Below, piece after piece: positions 1 to 8,862 of a stretch of 64,000 nt of DNA (position 1 is the first letter of the stretch; each line of letters opens with the position of its first letter). The translations under genes were made by a program, and so were the position numbers. Below the pieces are notes generated by a model that saw only the letters and a list, made by a program, of their open reading frames with translations, had not been told where the DNA came from and did not search any database. This stretch comes from Acinetobacter sp. WCHAc010034 (GTDB taxonomy: Bacteria; Pseudomonadota; Gammaproteobacteria; Pseudomonadales; Moraxellaceae), in NCBI RefSeq assembly GCF_001696615.3, contig NZ_CP032279.1, positions 2,666,001-2,730,000 of the forward strand. Reading direction: 5' to 3'.

Positions 1-193
1 GCTGGAATATCATGTGCGCGAAAAACTGGCGCAGGGCGTGAAGCTGTGCGAAGAAAAAGGCGATTACGTGACCCGCGATATGCTGCGCCAGCAGATGAAT
101 GATACTGAAGAAGACCATACTTACTGGCTGGAAAAGCAGCTGCGCCTGATCGAGCTGATTGGCCTGCAGAACTATATTCAATCTCAGATGTAA
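1..193 (+). CDS. bfr: Bacterioferritin, C-terminal fragment
   Basis: Open frame running in from the left edge (frame starts at base 2) and ending at TAA 191-193, about 63 codons. The end reads like the last two helices of bacterioferritin: a charged helix ([18 protein letters not shown]), then [11 protein letters not shown], whose Glu and His match the last ferroxidase ligands of the family, then the usual ending [11 protein letters not shown]. Bacterioferritin forms a 24-subunit, haem-containing iron store in the cytoplasm. The start lies outside the window. A terminator follows about 75 bases later. Identity is confident from the C-terminus alone. Confidence 0.9.
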   Translation, partial: LEYHVREKLAQGVKLCEEKGDYVTRDMLRQQMNDTEEDHTYWLEKQLRLIELIGLQNYIQSQM

Positions 194-269
194 GCTGGCC
201 GCTAAACGCGCCTGCGGAATGCATGCCTGATTTCTCCCTTACGGAAGGGCGCGGGCAGCATCCCTGAAA

Positions 270-296
270 AAGCTCAGCAGCATGCTGGGCTTTTTT
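270..296 (+). terminator. Rho-independent terminator after bfr
   Basis: A 10-bp stem (AAGCTCAGCA, 270-279, with TGCTGGGCTT, 283-292, one G-U pair) with a 3-base loop, followed by a run of T. It closes the bacterioferritin transcript. Confidence 0.8.
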
Positions 297-330
297 ATTG
301 CCTGATGTTTTAGTTCAGGCATCAGGCGCA

Positions 331-903
331 TTATTTTCTGGAAAATTTCTGAATATCGGCCAGAACCTGCCCGGCATGGGTTTGGCTGTTCACGCTGCTG
401 TAGTGGTAGATAATGGTGCCTTGCGGATCAATTAAAAAGGTTTCCCGCTTGGCGATTTTAGCAATGCCGAAGTTGCGGACAATCCCGAATTGATCGGCCA
501 ATTGATGGTTATTGTCCGCCAGTATGGCAAAGGGCAATCCGAGCTTTTCAGAGAACTTCTGATGGGAAGGCACATCATCCAGGCTTACGCCCAGCACCGC
601 AGCATTGTTTTTCAGAAACTGCGGATACAGCGTTTTGAACTGGTTGGCTTCCTGCGTGCAGCCGGGAGAATTGTCTTTCGGATAAAAATACAGAACTATC
701 CATTTTCCCTTGTACTGCCTCAGTTCATGCCATTTGCCATTCTGATCCTGCAGTTTAAACGCCGGGGCAGTTTTGCCTACCCAGCGCTTTTGATCTGAAT
801 CAATTTTGGCAAACAGGGTGTTTTCAGCATGAAGGACGGGGCTGAAGATCAAGCCGGCGCTGATGGCCAAGAAGCCGAGGCGGAAGATTTTTTTCATTTT
901 CAT
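331..903 (-). CDS. Exported peroxiredoxin, BCP/PrxQ (AhpC-TSA) family
   Basis: Thiol peroxidase of the thioredoxin fold, reducing peroxides with a cysteine. The frame opens at 951, but an ATG at 903 (or 897) starts directly into a clean signal peptide (MKMKKIFRLGFLAIS..., cleavage probably after VLHA), so I use 903, giving 190 aa. The peroxidatic Cys is at about residue 82 in DNSPGCTQEA. In classical BCP a second Cys lies five residues later, but here that position is Ala and no other Cys is visible, so this is probably a 1-Cys enzyme. The signal peptide implies action in the periplasm, unusual for BCP. It is convergent with bfr. The start is the least certain point. Confidence 0.8.
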   Translation of the reverse strand: MKMKKIFRLGFLAISAGLIFSPVLHAENTLFAKIDSDQKRWVGKTAPAFKLQDQNGKWHELRQYKGKWIVLYFYPKDNSPGCTQEANQFKTLYPQFLKNNAAVLGVSLDDVPSHQKFSEKLGLPFAILADNNHQLADQFGIVRNFGIAKIAKRETFLIDPQGTIIYHYSSVNSQTHAGQVLADIQKFSRK

Positions 904-1051
904 AAGATCCATTGCATTGTTTGCGTAGCCTGCAGCTGCTGAGTTTAGCAAGATTGCGCTCCGGCGCGGCGTGAATTTTTATTTAAATATGATCGGTTTA
1001 TGTTATAAATTTTGATGCTGAAAATGAAAATTAAATCTAAGGGGGGATGCT

Positions 1052-1372
1052 ATGGATGTCGGTGCAGTTTTGATTCAGTTAAAGCCGGATGCTTTAAGCA
1101 ATGTTGAGGCATGGAAAGATGAGCTGAATGCGCGCAAGGCGGAGGCGGTTGAAACGCTGCAGGCGGAAGGCGTGCATGTGGAATCATGGTTTCATCTGCA
1201 GCTGGAAGGGCAGGATTATTTAATCGCTTATATGCGGGCGGAGGATATTGCGCGGGCGCAGCAGATTGGCCGAACCAGCCAATTCCCGATTGATCAGGTG
1301 CATAAGCAGTTTAAGCAGAATTGGCTGAAAGTAATGCCTGCAACATTGCTGCTGGACTTGGAGAATTGCTGA
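1052..1372 (+). CDS. DUF6176-family protein
   Basis: A 106-aa soluble protein with a strong ribosome site (AAGGGGGG) just before ATG 1052. The pattern of a beta strand with LKPDAL, a helix WKDELNARKAEAVETLQAEGV, then ESWFHL and DYLIAYMRAED and a C-terminal HKQFKQNW is what I know of the DUF6176 family, small proteins resembling dimeric alpha-beta barrel domains. No catalytic motif is visible and the function is unknown. It lies alone between the divergent peroxiredoxin and the biotin operon, 84 bases before the esterase gene, so it might be co-transcribed with it. Confidence 0.7.
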   Translation: MDVGAVLIQLKPDALSNVEAWKDELNARKAEAVETLQAEGVHVESWFHLQLEGQDYLIAYMRAEDIARAQQIGRTSQFPIDQVHKQFKQNWLKVMPATLLLDLENC

Positions 1373-1456
1373 TCTTTGCCATTGCAGCTTTTCGCAATAG
1401 CAAATTTCAGCCGGGTTTGCCTATACTAGGCGCAGGCTTTATTTTCAGAGTTTCTT

Positions 1457-2188
1457 GTGAAACAGCGTATTTTACTCATTACAGGCTGGGGCGGCGGCGC
1501 AAAACTGCTGGCGCCGCTGCAGCAGGCTTTGCAGCAGCAGGGCCATCATGTTGAATTGATCAATATCTTTAATGCGCTGGATGAAAAAGTCCTGCAGCAG
1601 CAGGTCAAAACAGCCAAAGACTTTGATGTGATTGCCGGCTGGTCTTTGGGCGGCCAGCTGGCGGCATTGCTGGCGGATCAAATTGCGAAGCAGTATTCTG
1701 AACACAAGGTTTTGATTACACTGGCATCCAATCCTTGCTTTGCAGCCAATGCTGAATGGCAGGATGCTATGGATCAGCCGGCATTCCAAAGCTTTAAACA
1801 GTCCTTCGAGCAGGATGCGGTTTCGACGCTGAAGAAATTCGGCTATATGGTCTGCCAGGGCACGCCAAGCACAAAACAGGATTTCCTGACGCTGCAAAGT
1901 TTGATTCAGGCGCAGAATTTAGAACTGCTAAAGCAGGGGCTGAACTGCCTTGAGCAGCTCAATACAGCGGATATCTTAAAAAATTATTCCGGAAGGCAGT
2001 ATCATATTTTTGCCCAGCAGGACTTCTTAGTTAGCAGCAAAGTCGAAGCCAAACTTCAGGATTTCGGCGCCAAGTTGCTGGAAACGGAACTGCTCAGAGG
2101 GTCGCACGGCTTTCCCCTGTTTGATTCTGAATTGATAAGTTGCAAAATCTGCCAATATTTAAAGAAAATAGAACAAAGAAGCGCATAA
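1457..2188 (+). CDS. Alpha/beta hydrolase, probable pimeloyl-ACP methyl ester esterase (BioH-like)
   Basis: Protein of 243 aa with a GTG start. It has the layout of a small alpha/beta hydrolase: an N-terminal strand with an oxyanion segment (LLITGWGGG), the nucleophile elbow GWSLGG with Ser63, an acid candidate Asp189 (FAQQDFLVSSKV) and His217 (RGSHGFP). These match in order and spacing the Ser/Asp/His triad of E. coli BioH, which removes the methyl ester from pimeloyl-ACP and ends the BioC-started pimelate route. The gene sits directly upstream of bioA-F-C-D, in the same direction, and bioC is present, so a demethylating esterase is needed. The role is inferred from context; overall similarity to E. 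coli BioH looks low. Confidence 0.65.
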   Translation: MKQRILLITGWGGGAKLLAPLQQALQQQGHHVELINIFNALDEKVLQQQVKTAKDFDVIAGWSLGGQLAALLADQIAKQYSEHKVLITLASNPCFAANAEWQDAMDQPAFQSFKQSFEQDAVSTLKKFGYMVCQGTPSTKQDFLTLQSLIQAQNLELLKQGLNCLEQLNTADILKNYSGRQYHIFAQQDFLVSSKVEAKLQDFGAKLLETELLRGSHGFPLFDSELISCKICQYLKKIEQRSA

Positions 2189-2273
2189 CTGGCTTATCTC
2201 GCAATTTATTTTTAGGCGATGCAGGTTTAAGATCATGCAAAATGGATTTTAAGCCTTGGGCATGGAGCGATGG

Positions 2274-3569
2274 ATGACCGAATTAACCGATCTGCAGTTT
2301 GATCAGCAGCACCTTTGGCATCCCTATACTTCCATGACCCAGCCGCTGCCGGCGTTTAAGGTGAAGAAAGCTTATGGCGCAACCATTGAGCTGGAAGATG
2401 GCCGGCAGCTGATTGACGGCATGTCTTCATGGTGGTGCGCGATTCACGGCTATAACCATCCTGAGCTGAATCAGGCCGCGGCGGAGCAGCTGCAGCAGAT
2501 GTCGCACATCATGTTCGGCGGCCTGACGCATGATCCTGCAATTCAGCTTGGCCGACTGCTGCTTGAAATTGCCCCGCCCAGCCTGAGCAAAATTTTCTAT
2601 GCAGACTCCGGTTCTGTGGCGGTTGAAGTTGCCTTGAAAATGGCGGTGCAGTACTGGACCGCGCAAGGCCAAACCGCAAAAACCAATTTTGTTACCCCGC
2701 GCTCGGGCTATCATGGCGATACCTGGAATGCCATGTCGGTCTGCGACCCGGTGACCGGCATGCATCAGATTTTCGGCTCAAGCCTGCCGAACCGCATTTT
2801 TGTCCCTGCGCCGCAAACCGGCTTTTATGATGAATGGGATCAGCAGGACAGTGCTGCGCTGGAGCAGGCGCTGGCGGCGCATCACGGCAGCATTGCCGGC
2901 CTGATTCTGGAGCCGGTTGTGCAGGGCGCCGGTGGCATGCGCTTTTACCATCCTGAATATTTGCGCCAAGCCAAGCTGCTGTGCAAGAAATATAATATCC
3001 TGCTGATCTTTGATGAGATTGCCACAGGCTTTGGCCGCACCGGCAAGCTGTTTGCCTGGGAGCATGCGGGGGTTGAACCGGACATCATGTGCATTGGCAA
3101 AGGCCTGACCGGAGGCTATATGACGCTTTCCGCGGTCTTAACCAGCGCCCATGTAGCGGAAACCATCAGCCGGAGCGAGGCCGGCGTGTTCATGCACGGG
3201 CCGACATTCATGGCCAACCCTCTGGCCTGCGCGGTGGCGCTGAAAAGCACGCAGCTGCTGCTGGCGCAGGACTGGCAAGCCAATATTCAGCGCATTGAAC
3301 AGCAGCTGCGCCATAGGCTGCAGCCCTTGGCGGCGCTGGAATATGTGCAGGATGTCCGGATACTGGGCGCGATAGGCGTGGTTGAATTGAAATTCAATGT
3401 AGACATGCAGGCCCTGCAGCGGCAGTTTGTGGAGCGCGGCATTTGGGTGCGCCCCTTTGGCAAGCTGGTGTATGTGATGCCGCCGTATGTTATTTCGGAT
3501 GCAGAGCTGAATACGCTGCTGCAGCAGCTGGCTGCTGTAGTTGCGGGCCTGCAGGCGCATGCAGCATGA
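2274..3569 (+). CDS. bioA: Adenosylmethionine-8-amino-7-oxononanoate aminotransferase
   Basis: PLP-dependent class III aminotransferase that makes 7,8-diaminopelargonate in biotin synthesis, with S-adenosylmethionine as amino donor. The ATG at 2274 is preferred because GGAG (2264-2267) lies six bases upstream; earlier TTG/ATG codons at 2256 and 2262 have no such site. The product is 431 aa, close to the family norm of about 430. Diagnostic stretches: LWHPYTSM at the N-terminus, [39 protein letters not shown] with Asp247, and [14 protein letters not shown] with the PLP Lys276. It overlaps bioF by ATGA, indicating translational coupling. Confidence 0.95.
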   Translation: MTELTDLQFDQQHLWHPYTSMTQPLPAFKVKKAYGATIELEDGRQLIDGMSSWWCAIHGYNHPELNQAAAEQLQQMSHIMFGGLTHDPAIQLGRLLLEIAPPSLSKIFYADSGSVAVEVALKMAVQYWTAQGQTAKTNFVTPRSGYHGDTWNAMSVCDPVTGMHQIFGSSLPNRIFVPAPQTGFYDEWDQQDSAALEQALAAHHGSIAGLILEPVVQGAGGMRFYHPEYLRQAKLLCKKYNILLIFDEIATGFGRTGKLFAWEHAGVEPDIMCIGKGLTGGYMTLSAVLTSAHVAETISRSEAGVFMHGPTFMANPLACAVALKSTQLLLAQDWQANIQRIEQQLRHRLQPLAALEYVQDVRILGAIGVVELKFNVDMQALQRQFVERGIWVRPFGKLVYVMPPYVISDAELNTLLQQLAAVVAGLQAHAA

Positions 3570-4723
3570 GTTTGATCGATCATTATGCGCAGCAGCTGGA
3601 TGCTTTGAAGCAGCAGGGAAATTTGCGCCAATTCACCGCAAACCGGCAGCAGGGCCGCCGCATTCAGATTGGCGGCCGGCAGATGCTGAATCTGGCCTCC
3701 AACGACTATTTAGGGCTGGCTTCGGATATTCAGCTGCGGGAGCAGTTTTTTGATGAGACTCCGAATGCGCAGCGCTGGATGAGCTCGTCTTCATCGCGCC
3801 TGCTGACGGGGAATTTTCCGGAATATGAACAGCTGGAAGCCAGCTTAAGCCGGGCCTTTCATGGCCGCGCGGCACTGCTGTTCAACAGCGGCTATCACAT
3901 GAATATCGGCATACTGCCTGCGCTCAGCGACAGCAAAACCCTGATTTTGGCCGATAAGCTGGTGCATGCCAGCATGATTGACGGCATCCGCCTGTCGGCA
4001 GCCAAATATGTGCGCTACCGCCATAATGATTTGCATCATCTGGCGCAGCTGCTGCAGAAATACCATGAGGATGAAGCGTTTGAGCGCATCATTGTGGTGA
4101 CGGAATCCATTTTCAGCATGGATGGCGATGAAACCGATCTGGCTGAACTGGTCCGCATCAAAAAGCAGTTTTCCAAAGTGATGCTGTATGTGGATGAGGC
4201 GCACGCGGTCGGCGTGCGCGGCGCGCAGGGCTTGGGCTGCGCGGAGCAGTACGGCGTGATTGATGAGGTTGACCTGATTGTCGGCGCCTTCGGCAAAGCC
4301 ATGGCGTCCATCGGCGGCTATCTGATCTGCCATCCGGTGATCCGCGCGTATCTGATCAACAGCATGCGCCCCTTGATTTTCAGCACGGCGCTGCCGCCGG
4401 TCTGCATGGCGTGGACGGATTTTATTTTTCAAAAAGTGCTGGCCCTGAACCCGCAGCGCCAGCATCTGCAGCGCATCAGCCAGTCGCTGCGCCAGGTGGT
4501 GGCAGCTAAAGGCTTTGACTGCCCATCCAGCTCGCATATTGTGCCGGTGATCATCGGCGAATCGCAGAAAACCGTCGAAAAAGCCCAGGCGCTGCAGGCT
4601 GCCGGCTTTTACATCATGCCGGTGCGCCCGCCGACCGTGCCGCAGGGCAGCTCGCGCCTGCGCATTTCTTTAATCGCTTCCATTGAGCAGGCTGAGCTGG
4701 ACCAGCTGGCCGCTTTGCTTTGA
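3566..4723 (+). CDS. bioF: 8-amino-7-oxononanoate synthase
   Basis: PLP enzyme of the alpha-oxoamine synthase family joining pimeloyl-ACP and L-alanine. The reading frame is open from 3443, but the real start is ATG 3566 in the ATGA overlap with bioA. The protein then begins [21 protein letters not shown] and has 385 aa, the usual length. Seen are [41 protein letters not shown] with the cofactor-binding Asp, and [13 protein letters not shown] with PLP Lys244. Second gene of the bioAFCD run; bioC starts a few bases after its stop. Confidence 0.95.
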   Translation: MSLIDHYAQQLDALKQQGNLRQFTANRQQGRRIQIGGRQMLNLASNDYLGLASDIQLREQFFDETPNAQRWMSSSSSRLLTGNFPEYEQLEASLSRAFHGRAALLFNSGYHMNIGILPALSDSKTLILADKLVHASMIDGIRLSAAKYVRYRHNDLHHLAQLLQKYHEDEAFERIIVVTESIFSMDGDETDLAELVRIKKQFSKVMLYVDEAHAVGVRGAQGLGCAEQYGVIDEVDLIVGAFGKAMASIGGYLICHPVIRAYLINSMRPLIFSTALPPVCMAWTDFIFQKVLALNPQRQHLQRISQSLRQVVAAKGFDCPSSSHIVPVIIGESQKTVEKAQALQAAGFYIMPVRPPTVPQGSSRLRISLIASIEQAELDQLAALL

Positions 4724-4729
4724 GTTTTG

Positions 4730-5503
4730 ATGATGCCTATTGATAAAGCTCAGGTGGCGCAGCGTTTCGCCAAGGCGCACCAAAGCTATGACCTGCATGC
4801 CGTGGTGCAGAAGCGCATTTGCCGGCATTTGATGAATCTCATGCTGCAGATCCTGCCTGAGCGGAACTTCAAGCGGGTGCTGGAAATCGGCTGCGGTTCC
4901 GGCAATCTCAGCCATCAGCTGCTGCAGCGCCTGCGCATTGAGCGCTTGATTTTAAATGACCTGTATCCTGAAATTCAGCAGCATTTCAAGGCGGCGGAAA
5001 ATCTTGAATGGCTGATTGGCGATATTGAGCAGCTGGCTTTTCCGCAGGCGCTGGACTTGGCGGTTTCCAGCTCGGCGCTGCAGTGGATGGCCGACCTGAA
5101 GTCGGTTTTCCGGCAGGCGCATCAGGCGCTGCAGCCGTGCGGCTATTTCTGCTTTTCAACTTTCGGCCGGCAGAATCTGCAGGAAATTAAAGCTTTAACC
5201 GGGCAAGGCCTGGAATACTTAACGCCCGCTGAAATTCAGCATCTGCTGCAGCAGCAGGGCTTTGAAGTTCTGTATCTGTCCGAAAGCCTGGATGCGCTGC
5301 ATTTTAATCATCCGCGCGAAGTGCTGCAGCATCTGAAAGCGACTGGGGTAACGGCGGTATCCGCCGGGCAGCGCTGGACGAAGCAGTCCTTGGCGCAGTT
5401 TTATCAAGGCTATGCGCAATATTCCCAGCGCAATGATGCAGGCCAGCCTGAATATCATTTGAGCTATCACCCCATTTACTGCATTGCGCGGAGAACTTCA
5501 TGA
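4730..5503 (+). CDS. bioC: Malonyl-ACP O-methyltransferase
   Basis: SAM-dependent methyltransferase that caps malonyl-ACP so that it can be elongated by the fatty acid machinery to a pimeloyl methyl ester. Class I SAM motif VLEIGCGSGNLS is at residues 50-61, NDLYPEI follows as the acidic strand-2 motif and SSSALQWM as motif IV. The N-terminal DKAQVAQRFAKAHQSYD resembles other BioC proteins. The start is ATG 4730 or ATG 4733; the frame also contains a TTG at 4727 that I do not favour. About 257 aa. It overlaps bioD by ATGA at its end. Confidence 0.9.
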   Translation: MMPIDKAQVAQRFAKAHQSYDLHAVVQKRICRHLMNLMLQILPERNFKRVLEIGCGSGNLSHQLLQRLRIERLILNDLYPEIQQHFKAAENLEWLIGDIEQLAFPQALDLAVSSSALQWMADLKSVFRQAHQALQPCGYFCFSTFGRQNLQEIKALTGQGLEYLTPAEIQHLLQQQGFEVLYLSESLDALHFNHPREVLQHLKATGVTAVSAGQRWTKQSLAQFYQGYAQYSQRNDAGQPEYHLSYHPIYCIARRTS

Positions 5504-6153
5504 CGGCACCGGTTTATTTTATCAGCGGCATTGATACCGGCATTGGCAAGACCTATGCCACGGGCTATTTGGCCAAGCTGTGGAATCAGCAGGGCATCCG
5601 CACCATTACCCAGAAGCTGATTCAAACCGGCAACAGCGGAATTTCAGAAGATATTGAACAGCACCGCCAGATCATGCAGATGGGCTGGTTTCCTGAAGAT
5701 GACAGCCGGCTGACCATGCCTGAAATTTTCAGCTATCCGGCATCGCCGCATTTGGCCGCGAAAATAGACGGCCGTGACGTAGATTTCGCCAAAATTGCCC
5801 AAGCCACGCAGCAGCTGGCTGAACGCTATGACGCGGTGCTGCTGGAAGGCGCCGGCGGCCTGATGGTGCCGCTGACGGACAGCCTGCTGAGCATTGATTA
5901 CGCGGCGGAAAAAAACTTTCCAGTGATACTGGTCAGTTCCGGCCGGCTGGGCAGCATCAACCACACCATTCTCAGTCTGGAAGCGCTGCGCAGCCGCGGC
6001 ATGCAGCTGCATGCTTTGGCTTATAATCTGAATGATGAGTCGCAGGATCCGCTGATTTCAAAAGATACCGCAGAATACTTAAAGGCTTATTTGGCCAAGC
6101 ATTTTCCTGATGCGCTGTGGATGGATATTCCGGTGGTTGAATTGCCGCTTTAA
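5500..6153 (+). CDS. bioD: Dethiobiotin synthetase
   Basis: ATP-dependent carboxylase closing the ureido ring of dethiobiotin. 217 aa, with the P-loop GIDTGIGKTYA near residues 10-20, QKLIQTG, and LLEGAGGLMVPL for substrate and magnesium. The start ATG 5500 lies inside the bioC stop (ATGA). It is the last gene of the biotin operon; bioB is not in this window. A strong bidirectional terminator follows at 6224-6265. Confidence 0.95.
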   Translation: MTAPVYFISGIDTGIGKTYATGYLAKLWNQQGIRTITQKLIQTGNSGISEDIEQHRQIMQMGWFPEDDSRLTMPEIFSYPASPHLAAKIDGRDVDFAKIAQATQQLAERYDAVLLEGAGGLMVPLTDSLLSIDYAAEKNFPVILVSSGRLGSINHTILSLEALRSRGMQLHALAYNLNDESQDPLISKDTAEYLKAYLAKHFPDALWMDIPVVELPL

Positions 6154-6223
6154 AGAGCTTGGCCGGCAGCAGCGCTTAGTCAGCCGGCGCTGCTGCGGAT
6201 CAAACCACGTTCAGGATCTAAAA

Positions 6224-6265
6224 AAGAAAAAGCCAGTCAGTTGGCGAACTGGCTGGCTTTTTCTT
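6224..6265. terminator. Bidirectional terminator between bioD and rluB
   Basis: A 19-bp stem (6224-6242 with 6247-6265, one G-U pair) with a 4-base loop GGCG. The arms begin and end in A- and T-rich runs, so it can stop transcription on both strands, fitting the convergent bioD and rluB. The core GCCAGTCAGTT resembles the end of the repeat elements found at 51, 55 and 61 kb. Confidence 0.9.
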
Positions 6266-6293
6266 GGCTAAGCGGTTTTAGCGCTTTCCGCAA

Positions 6294-7439
6294 TTAAAAC
6301 TTCTTGAAGCTTTTATTGGTGCCGTAAGGCTTGCGCGGCGCATTTTCGTCGCGGCGCTCGCGGTTGCCGAAGCTGTCATCACGGCGTTCACGCTGGCCGT
6401 AAGTGCCCTGATTGCCGTCTTGGCGGCGTTCACGCTGGCCGTAAGTGCCCTGATTGCCGTCCTGGCGGCGTTCGCGCTGGCCGTAAGCGCCTTGGTTGCC
6501 GTCTTGCTGGCGCTGCGCATAGCCGTTTGGATTTTCACGGCGCTCACGTTCGCGGCCGAAAGCCGGCTTCTGCTGGCTGCCTTCATCTTCAGTGTCGCGG
6601 CGCTGCTGGCGCAGGAAACCGCCGCGGCGCGCTGCCATCGGTTTTTCCTGCATGCGCTCATTGCGGCGTTTCGCCATGCCGAATAAGCCGGTGCCTTGGC
6701 GCGGCTTCAGCTCAACCGATTTGGTTAAGTTGTCGATATCGTTTTTATCCAGCTCCATCCAGCGCCCTGTGCGCAGCTCGCGCGGCAGGATGACTGTGCC
6801 GTAGCGGGTACGCAGCAGGCGGCTGACTTTCAGGCCCTGCGATTCAAAGATGCGGCGCACTTCGCGGTTGCGGCCTTCTTTCACTACAACCTGGAACCAG
6901 CGGTTAATGCCGTCGCCGCCAATTTCAGTGAAGGATTCAAATTTTGCCGGGCCGTCATCCAGCATCACGCCTTTCAGCATGTTGTTTTTCAGCTGCGGCG
7001 TCACTTCGCCCATAACGCGCACCGCATATTCGCGCTCAATTTCATTTGATGGGTGCATCAAGCGGTTGGCCAGTTCGCCATCGTTAGTGAACAGCAGCAG
7101 GCCAGTCGAGTTGATGTCCAGACGGCCCACCATCACCCAGCGGTCGCCCTGAATCTGCGGCAGCTGCTCGAATACGGTCGGGCGGTTTTCAGGGTCATTG
7201 CGCGAGCAGATTTTGCCTTCAGGCTTGTAGTAAATCAGCACGCGGCGGCGGATTTCATCTTCAATCTGGAACTGCACTTTACGGCCGTCGATGCGAAGCT
7301 CATCGCCCGGCTCAATGCGTTCACCTACTTGGGCAACTTGCCCATTTACGCTTACGCGCCCGGCGGCAATGACTTCTTCCATATAGCGGCGAGAACCCAA
7401 ACCAACACGCGCAAGCACCTTTTGCAATTTTTCACTCAT
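6294..7439 (-). CDS. rluB: 23S rRNA pseudouridine(2605) synthase with repeat-rich tail
   Basis: Pseudouridine synthase of the RsuA family acting on 23S rRNA in the large ribosomal subunit. An S4 RNA-binding domain covers about residues 3-50 (QKVLARVGLGSRR), followed by the catalytic domain with GRLDINSTGLLL, where Asp108 is the nucleophile. The catalytic part ends near residue 245. The remaining 135 residues are low-complexity and rich in Arg, Gln, Gly and Asn, including three copies of a 14-residue unit (QDGNQGTYGQRERR) and an ending NKSFKKF. Such basic tails occur in RluB/RluF proteins and probably bind RNA. 381 aa in total. It sits 41 bases downstream of scpB on the same strand. Confidence 0.9.
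   Translation of the reverse strand: MSEKLQKVLARVGLGSRRYMEEVIAAGRVSVNGQVAQVGERIEPGDELRIDGRKVQFQIEDEIRRRVLIYYKPEGKICSRNDPENRPTVFEQLPQIQGDRWVMVGRLDINSTGLLLFTNDGELANRLMHPSNEIEREYAVRVMGEVTPQLKNNMLKGVMLDDGPAKFESFTEIGGDGINRWFQVVVKEGRNREVRRIFESQGLKVSRLLRTRYGTVILPRELRTGRWMELDKNDIDNLTKSVELKPRQGTGLFGMAKRRNERMQEKPMAARRGGFLRQQRRDTEDEGSQQKPAFGRERERRENPNGYAQRQQDGNQGAYGQRERRQDGNQGTYGQRERRQDGNQGTYGQRERRDDSFGNRERRDENAPRKPYGTNKSFKKF
6382..6507. repeat. Three tandem 42-bp coding repeats in rluB
   Basis: Units at 6382-6423, 6424-6465 and 6466-6507, nearly identical in DNA and each coding for 14 residues of the RluB tail. The two leftmost units are almost exact copies; the third has a few changes (GCG for ACG, GCC for TGC). 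Expansion or contraction by slippage would keep the frame. Confidence 0.85.
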
Positions 7440-7480
7440 GACAGCATAACCTTAGAAATTATCATCAACAGTTCACCTAT

Positions 7481-8071
7481 TTATGACTTCGGCGCGTTTG
7501 CGTCGAGGGCCATAAAAGCTTCCTTGGCATCCTGCAGGGGAGGCAATTGACCTAAAGAATGAAGGCCAAAAGCATTTAAAAATTGTGGCGTTGTAACTAA
7601 CAACGCAGGTCTTCCCGGGAGTTCCCTGAAGCCGGATTCTTTAATCCAGTTCCAGTCAAACAGCGTGCGCAGTATCTGGCTGTTATTGGTTACTCCGCGG
7701 ATTTGCTCAATATCTGCCCGGGTCACTGGCTGGTGGTAGGCAACCACAGCAAGCGTTTCGAGCAAAGATGGCGATAAGCGGGTTGGCCGCTCAGGCCATG
7801 TCTGAGCAATAATATTACGATATTTTGCGCGAACTTGAAATCTGAAGCCTTGGGCGGTTTCCACCAGTTCAATGGATCTGCCATGTTGCAGCAGGGACAG
7901 CTGCTGCAGCAATTGGCGCATTTCCGGCTTGCTGTAGCGGCCCTGAAAGGCTTCCTTCAGGCGGGCCAGCGATACCGCCGCTTCACTGGCGAATATAATC
8001 GCTTCCAGCTGCATCAGCACTTCATGCACATCTTCCTGCTGCGCGGCGGGCTGGATCAATCCGCTATTCAT
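7481..8071 (-). CDS. scpB: Segregation and condensation protein B
   Basis: Winged-helix subunit that, with ScpA and SMC-type ATPases, compacts and segregates the chromosome. 196 aa with the family's typical segments LEAIIFASEAAVSL near the N-terminus and LSPSLLETLAVVAYHQPVTRADIEQIRGV in the middle, ending with TTPQFLNAFGLHSLGQLP. The start ATG overlaps the end of scpA by four bases, so the two are translationally coupled. RluB follows on the same strand, an arrangement common in bacteria. Confidence 0.93.
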   Translation of the reverse strand: MNSGLIQPAAQQEDVHEVLMQLEAIIFASEAAVSLARLKEAFQGRYSKPEMRQLLQQLSLLQHGRSIELVETAQGFRFQVRAKYRNIIAQTWPERPTRLSPSLLETLAVVAYHQPVTRADIEQIRGVTNNSQILRTLFDWNWIKESGFRELPGRPALLVTTPQFLNAFGLHSLGQLPPLQDAKEAFMALDANAPKS

Positions 8072-8862
8072 GCGCGCGCTCCCTGAACCGCAAGCGGCGC
8101 TTCCACGCCTGTGGCAACAATGGTCAGTTTCTGCTGGCGCGTCAGTTCTAAAATCGCCATGAACGTGACCACCATGCCCATGCGGCCTTGGCTGGGCTTC
8201 AGCAGGGCTTCAAATTCCAGCACGGCGCCGCTTTCCAGCCGGCTTTCAATATAGGCGATGCGCTCTTCCAGCAGCACCGGCTCTTGCAGAATCTGATGAA
8301 CGGCAGGTTCAGGACGGCTGAATACGCAAAGCATTGCATCACGCAGCGCATCTGCGCTGTAGCCGTCATTGTTTTGAATCACATGGCCTAAGCTGATATT
8401 GGCTGCAAAAGTGTCGCGCTCTAAGACGCTCATCTGGCCGAGGCGTTCGGCAGCCTGCTTAATGCGCAGATAGTTTTCCAGGCGCTCAATCAGGTCTTGT
8501 TTTGGGTCGGCTTCGGCTGCGCTGATATTCTTGGGTTTCGGCAGCAGCAGGCGCGATTTCAAATCGGCTAAAAGGGCAGCCATCACCATGTAGTCTGCGG
8601 TCAATTCAATATTCAGCGATTTCATCGCCTGCATATAAGACAGGTACTGCGCGGCGATTGGGGCAATATCCAGCTGCAGCAGGTCAAAGCCGTTTTTTTG
8701 AATCAGGTAAATCAGAAAGTCGAGCGGGCCTTCGAAATGCTCTAAAAGGATTTCAAATGCAGCGGGAGGAATGTAAAGGTCCTCAGGAAGCGCATCCTGC
8801 CATTCACCCAAAACGCGGATGTGTGCAGATGGTTCCATCGGCTCATGGACAGTTTGATTCAT
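8068..8862 (-). CDS. scpA: Segregation and condensation protein A
   Basis: Kleisin subunit bridging the SMC heads in the chromosome condensation complex. 264 aa. The family hallmark FEGPLDFLIYLIQKNGFDLLQLDI (split here as FEGPLDFLIYLI and FDLLQLDI) is near residue 45, then YMQAMKSLNIELTADYMVMAALLADLKSRLLLP. The C-terminal winged-helix part contains RMGMVVTFMAILELTRQQKL. First gene of the scpA-scpB-rluB block; the promoter should lie in the gap above 8862. Confidence 0.93.
   Translation of the reverse strand: MNQTVHEPMEPSAHIRVLGEWQDALPEDLYIPPAAFEILLEHFEGPLDFLIYLIQKNGFDLLQLDIAPIAAQYLSYMQAMKSLNIELTADYMVMAALLADLKSRLLLPKPKNISAAEADPKQDLIERLENYLRIKQAAERLGQMSVLERDTFAANISLGHVIQNNDGYSADALRDAMLCVFSRPEPAVHQILQEPVLLEERIAYIESRLESGAVLEFEALLKPSQGRMGMVVTFMAILELTRQQKLTIVATGVEAPLAVQGARA

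Noticed and set aside
2189..2273. BirA operator before bioA
   Set aside because: No inverted repeat of the TTGTnAACC type visible there or before 1457.
6382..6507. Direct repeats of 42 bp that could suggest a CRISPR array
   Set aside because: The copies are head to tail with no spacers and encode in-frame repeats of RluB.
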